A DNA stretch of 36,277 nucleotides, taken from NCBI RefSeq assembly GCF_009696275.1, contig NZ_VUMI01000056.1, forward strand, positions 1 through 36,277, written 5' to 3'. The notes beneath the pieces are model-generated. The model was given only the letters and a program-made list of their open reading frames with translations. It made no database searches and was not told where the DNA came from. Source of the stretch: Eisenbergiella porci. Its GTDB lineage: Bacteria > Bacillota > Clostridia > Lachnospirales > Lachnospiraceae. A program made the translations under genes and the position numbers. This document shows positions 32,938 to 36,277 of this stretch, in pieces; position 1 is the stretch's first letter, and every line of letters starts with the position of its first letter.

Positions 32938-33960
32938 TTACTCATCTTCTACGTGGCGGGGGACGCCTACGGAAGTGCCGATCTTAAGTGATGCGGAGAG
33001 CGTGATGGAAATAGGAACTTCATCAGGATCTTCCAGTCTGCTGAGAATGCGTCTGGCTGCATAAATACCAAGCTGTTCAAGAGGCTGTGCCACTATGGTT
33101 AAGGGGGGATGCGTCACCCTGGACAGCCCCATATCGTCGAAGCCGATGAAGGACATATCATCCGGAATCCGGATATTCTGTTCTTTAAGGGCAATAAAGG
33201 AGCCCAGTGTCATATCGTAATTCGTGGGAAAGACAGCCGTCATGTTGGGATTGCACTTTAACAGATGACATAAGCTCTCGTATCCGCCCTCAACAGTAAA
33301 ATCACTGTAGGCTATAAGACTGTCGTTTACCGTTATCCCGGAGGAAGCCAATGCCTGCCGATAGCCCTCCAGACGTTCCCGCGAAGTGGAATAGTCAGTG
33401 GGGCCGATGATCAGGCCGATCTGGCGGTGTCCCTGGTCGATAAGGCTCTGGACAGCCCTGCGGGCAATACTGGCATTGTCAATCAGGATATTGTCGATCT
33501 GTCCTTCCAGCCCGGAGATCATCCGGTCCAGAACGAGTACGGGAACTTTCTTCGATAATGCGGGTTTTAAGTGTTCTCCTGTTGCACATACAGGCATATT
33601 GATGATGCCGTCTACCATTCTTCCCAACAGAAAATGGATTAGCTCACGCTCAAGCGCGGCATCTGTATGGCAGTCACAGATCATGATACTGTAATCATGC
33701 TCCCGGAGGAGAGTCTCCATTTGGACAAGAATGTTTGTTATAAAAAGATTATTCAGATCCGGAATGATAACCCCGATAATATGTGACCGGTTCAGCTTAA
33801 ATCCCCGGGCATACTCATTCACAGTATAATCAAGCTTACGTATCGCCTGCTCGATGGCAATGCGGTTCTTCTCGCGGAGTTTTGCGCCGTTCAGATATTT
33901 CGATATGGTGGCGGTGCTCAGGCCGGTTTCTTTTGCAATATCCTTCAGCGTAGCAGGCAT
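32938..33960 (-). CDS. LacI family transcriptional regulator
   Basis: 340-residue LacI/GalR regulator. The N-terminal helix-turn-helix begins MPATLKDIAKETGLSTATIS and continues KYLNGAKLREKNR; the sensor domain follows with IIGVIIPDLNNLF, VLDRMISGLEGQ, FPTNYDMTLG and DDMSFIGFDD. I chose the ATG at 33960 because GAGGAG precedes it; an in-frame ATG 15 bases upstream overlaps that site. It is divergent from the ABC permease genes at 34184, and a likely operator TAAACGATTTA lies 23 bp upstream of its start. It most likely represses the importer and itself until a sugar ligand appears. Confidence 0.93.
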   Translation of the reverse strand: MPATLKDIAKETGLSTATISKYLNGAKLREKNRIAIEQAIRKLDYTVNEYARGFKLNRSHIIGVIIPDLNNLFITNILVQMETLLREHDYSIMICDCHTDAALERELIHFLLGRMVDGIINMPVCATGEHLKPALSKKVPVLVLDRMISGLEGQIDNILIDNASIARRAVQSLIDQGHRQIGLIIGPTDYSTSRERLEGYRQALASSGITVNDSLIAYSDFTVEGGYESLCHLLKCNPNMTAVFPTNYDMTLGSFIALKEQNIRIPDDMSFIGFDDMGLSRVTHPPLTIVAQPLEQLGIYAARRILSRLEDPDEVPISITLSASLKIGTSVGVPRHVEDE

Positions 33961-33982
33961 AGTAATACTCCTCATAAAAAAT

Positions 33983-33993
33983 TAAACGATTTA
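33983..33993. promoter_or_regulatory. Candidate LacI-type operator
   Basis: TAAACGATTTA has TAAA/TTTA arms around a central CG, the usual form of LacI/GalR sites, and sits just upstream of the LacI gene. Confidence 0.5.
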
Positions 33994-34112
33994 CTTTTTG
34001 TTAATAATATCATCCAAAGGTTTTGGTGTCAAGAATAGAAATCTATATTTGATTCTAATAGTTTGAGGACTAAAAATAAAAAATATTAGTGCAGATTGCA
34101 TAAATAAACTAC

Positions 34113-34141
34113 TTGACAAAGCACATGTAGGATGCTAATTA
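34113..34141 (+). promoter_or_regulatory. Probable promoter of right ABC importer
   Basis: TTGACA (34113-34118), 17-bp spacer, TAATTA (34136-34141), a weak -10. It is about 43 bp before the permease ATG. Confidence 0.45.
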
Positions 34142-34183
34142 TATATATAACAATTAACATTTGGTAAGGAGGAGGAAATATAT

Positions 34184-35158
34184 ATGGCGGTGAAAGCTAC
34201 CAGGGTAAAGGGGACGGCTATGTTAAACCAGCCGAATGCCAAGAAAAGTTTGGGGAAAAGAATATCTACGGAGGTAAAAAGGCACTGGCAGTTATATGTG
34301 ATGTTAATTTTGCCTGTTACCTATCTGATTATTTTTGCCTATCTCCCTATGGGCGGAGCAATTATCGCATTTAAGGATTATTCCATCCGGGGCGGAATCT
34401 GGGGGAGCGACTGGGTGGGATTAAAACACTTCAAAAATTTCTTTACCACGCCGGATTTTAAGGTTTTGATGAGAAATACGCTTGCACTCAGTTTGTACAG
34501 CCTTGTAATCAGTTTTCCCATGCCTATCCTCCTTGCGTTGGCAATCAATGAAATGCGGGGGCGGCATTATAAGAAAGTCGTTCAGATGGTTACATATCTC
34601 CCTTATTTCATTTCCACAGTAGTGTTGGTAGGTATCATGCAGAATATTTTTTCGATCAGGACAGGACTGGTCAATAATATAATTACGGCATTGGGAGGGA
34701 CGGCAGTTGATTTCATGGGAAAGCCGGAGCTCTTCAGAAGCCTGTATGTATGGTCGGGTGTCTGGCAGGGAATGGGATACAGCGCTGTTATTTATATTGC
34801 GGCACTTGCGAGTGTGGATACTTCCCAGGTAGAGGCGGCGATTATTGATGGGGCGGGCCGTTTCGCAAGAGTGTGGAATGTAGATATTCCCGCGATTATG
34901 CCAACAATTGTAATTCAGCTGATTCTGGCTGTAGGCAGTATTATGAGCCTGGGATTTGAAAAGGTATATCTGATGCAGAATCCGGTGAATATGCAGTTTT
35001 CCGAGATTATTTCCACTTTTGTTTATAAGCGTGGTCTTATCAATTTCCAGTATTCATATGCGACGGCAGTAGGATTGTTTAATTCCGTATGTAATCTGGT
35101 TCTGATAGTACTTGCAAATATGTTTTCTAAAAAAGTAAACGAGACCAGCTTGTGGTAA
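34184..35158 (+). CDS. Sugar ABC importer permease, LplB type
   Basis: 324-residue inner-membrane permease of the same group as that at 9618. The basic N-terminus is followed by about six membrane segments, starting with MLILPVTYLIIFAYLPMGG. The EAA loop is QVEAAIIDGAGRFARVW. GGAGGAGGAAA lies before the ATG. It is controlled presumably by the divergent LacI protein, and the second permease follows after 10 bp. The ligand is unknown; no glycosidase lies next to it inside the window. Confidence 0.95.
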   Translation: MAVKATRVKGTAMLNQPNAKKSLGKRISTEVKRHWQLYVMLILPVTYLIIFAYLPMGGAIIAFKDYSIRGGIWGSDWVGLKHFKNFFTTPDFKVLMRNTLALSLYSLVISFPMPILLALAINEMRGRHYKKVVQMVTYLPYFISTVVLVGIMQNIFSIRTGLVNNIITALGGTAVDFMGKPELFRSLYVWSGVWQGMGYSAVIYIAALASVDTSQVEAAIIDGAGRFARVWNVDIPAIMPTIVIQLILAVGSIMSLGFEKVYLMQNPVNMQFSEIISTFVYKRGLINFQYSYATAVGLFNSVCNLVLIVLANMFSKKVNETSLW

Positions 35159-35168
35159 GGAGGCGGCT

Positions 35169-36086
35169 ATGGCAAAGACAATAAAAAAGAAAAATATGTC
35201 TGTCCGGTATTATACGAAACCGAAGGATTACATATACATGGTGCTTGTGCATATTTTGTGCGCCGTATCTGTAATCTGCATCTTGATTCCATTGATTTAT
35301 GTTGTGGCGGCCTCTTTTTCGTCGCCGAAGGCACTTCTTTCGGGCAGGGTTTTCCTGCTGCCTGTGGATTTTACATTGCGTGGTTATAAAATGCTTTTAA
35401 AGCATGAACTGCTTGTAACCGGATTTTGCAACTCCCTTTTATATACGGTGGTGGGTACTGTGATTAACCTGGTTATGACAGTGCTGGCGGCTTATCCGCT
35501 GTCACGTAAGGATCTGGCGATCCGTAATCCGGTTATGCTTTTGTTCACTTTTACCATGCTTTTTAACGGCGGTATGATTCCCACCTATATTCTGATTAAA
35601 AACCTGGGAATGCTTGACACCATCTGGGCACTGGTAATACCGACCTCTATTTCGGTCTGGAACCTGATTATTACCCGTACCTATTTCCAGTCCACAATTC
35701 CCGGAGAAGTGCAGGAAAGCGCCAGCGTGGACGGCTGCGATGATTTTACCTTCCTGATTAAAATTGCAATTCCTCTTGCGAAGCCGATTCTGGCTGTGAA
35801 TGTCCTGCTGTATGCGGTAAGCCACTGGAATTCTTATTTCAATGAAATGATGTATCTGAGTACGAATACCAAGTTCCCGCTGCAGCTTGTCCTGCGGGAG
35901 ATCCTGGTTAATATGGGCACGGCAGGCATGACGCTTGATGTTACGAAACAGCTGGAGATGCAGGAAACGAAATACCTGCTGCAGTATTCAAGTATTATTG
36001 TGGGTTCTGTGCCGGTTATGCTGCTTTATCCTTTCGTTCAGAAATATTTTGTAAAAGGAATTATGGTAGGGGCGATTAAGGGGTGA
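35169..36086 (+). CDS. Sugar ABC importer permease, YtcP/LplC type
   Basis: 305-residue partner permease. Membrane segments begin with VHILCAVSVICILIPLIYVV, the EAA loop reads VQESASVDGCDDFTFLIKIA, and the end is FVKGIMVGAIKG as usual. AAGGAGG precedes the ATG. In such operons a binding lipoprotein gene normally follows; here only 64 bp remain before the right terminal repeat, with no start of such a gene, so the importer is incomplete as seen or the binding protein lies outside. Confidence 0.95.
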   Translation: MAKTIKKKNMSVRYYTKPKDYIYMVLVHILCAVSVICILIPLIYVVAASFSSPKALLSGRVFLLPVDFTLRGYKMLLKHELLVTGFCNSLLYTVVGTVINLVMTVLAAYPLSRKDLAIRNPVMLLFTFTMLFNGGMIPTYILIKNLGMLDTIWALVIPTSISVWNLIITRTYFQSTIPGEVQESASVDGCDDFTFLIKIAIPLAKPILAVNVLLYAVSHWNSYFNEMMYLSTNTKFPLQLVLREILVNMGTAGMTLDVTKQLEMQETKYLLQYSSIIVGSVPVMLLYPFVQKYFVKGIMVGAIKG

Positions 36087-36150
36087 GACTTGTTGGGCTG
36101 TGGTCTGAACATTTCATTTACCAGGAAAACAATGGAGTGTCAGAATAAAT

Positions 36151-36277
36151 AAAAAGTCCAGCTAAGAAATGTCAATAGGTAAAATGAAAAATGTTTACAA
36201 AGTTTTTTTCAAGCAGCTGATGTAAAAAAGGGTAACCTTAATAAACCCATTGCCATGGGATTTTAAAATGTAATTCA
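36151..36277. repeat. Right terminal inverted repeat (127 bp)
   Basis: Exact reverse complement of 1-127, ending flush with the window. See the left copy. It begins AAAAAGTCCAGCTAAG on the interior side. Confidence 0.95.

Overview
The window looks like a chromosomal or mobile segment from an anaerobic gut Firmicute, most likely a Lachnospiraceae-type Clostridium. I infer this from purine-rich Shine-Dalgarno sites, TTGACA/TATAAT promoters, sugar ABC importers without a dedicated ATPase, YesM/YesN-type two-component control, cytoplasmic glycosidases, a Cys-type (anaerobic) sulfatase, and a full set of anaerobe oxygen-defence proteins (desulfoferrodoxin, rubredoxin, bacteriohemerythrin). No rRNA, tRNA or CRISPR was found, so species cannot be named.

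Layout. 1-127 and 36151-36277 are a perfect inverted repeat at the exact window ends. 0.3-2.0 kb: a LacI regulator, then a strong promoter with no gene behind it and several hairpins. 2.0-3.9 kb (minus): DUF134 regulator, desulfoferrodoxin and Mrp ATPase. 4.05-4.40 kb: a 350-bp imperfect inverted repeat. 4.5-5.3 kb: a nucleotidyltransferase. 5.5-7.9 kb: GH125 alpha-1,6-mannosidase and a PHP phosphoesterase whose 3' end runs into a structured repeat. 8.3-9.2 kb (minus): a decayed sulfatase. 9.6-22.0 kb: an ABC importer (two permeases, lipoprotein), a sensor kinase/regulator pair, an intact sulfatase, GH20 and a GH2 beta-mannosidase. 22.6-24.9 kb: an S24-type repressor and a small XRE protein around a 26-bp palindrome, then NifX-like protein, rubredoxin and hemerythrin. 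24.95-29.98 kb (minus): a compact five-gene cassette (unknown protein, SNF2 ATPase, DUF3440 PAPS-reductase-like protein, GNAT, ParB-like protein). 30.5-32.9 kb: AraC regulator divergent from a GH27 alpha-galactosidase and a zinc-ribbon protein. 32.9-36.1 kb: LacI regulator divergent from two ABC permeases whose expected binding-protein gene is not present before the right repeat.

How it fits together. GH125, GH2 beta-mannosidase, GH20 and the sulfatase lack signal peptides, and they sit around an importer and a sensor pair. Together they suggest uptake and intracellular breakdown of mannose- and GlcNAc-containing, partly sulfated host-type oligosaccharides such as N-glycan core fragments. The PHP enzyme could remove a phosphate decoration. 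The alpha-galactosidase and the second importer are separate sugar modules with their own regulators. The SNF2/DUF3440/ParB cassette is unrelated to sugar use and is the best candidate here for a little-described DNA-directed or regulatory system.
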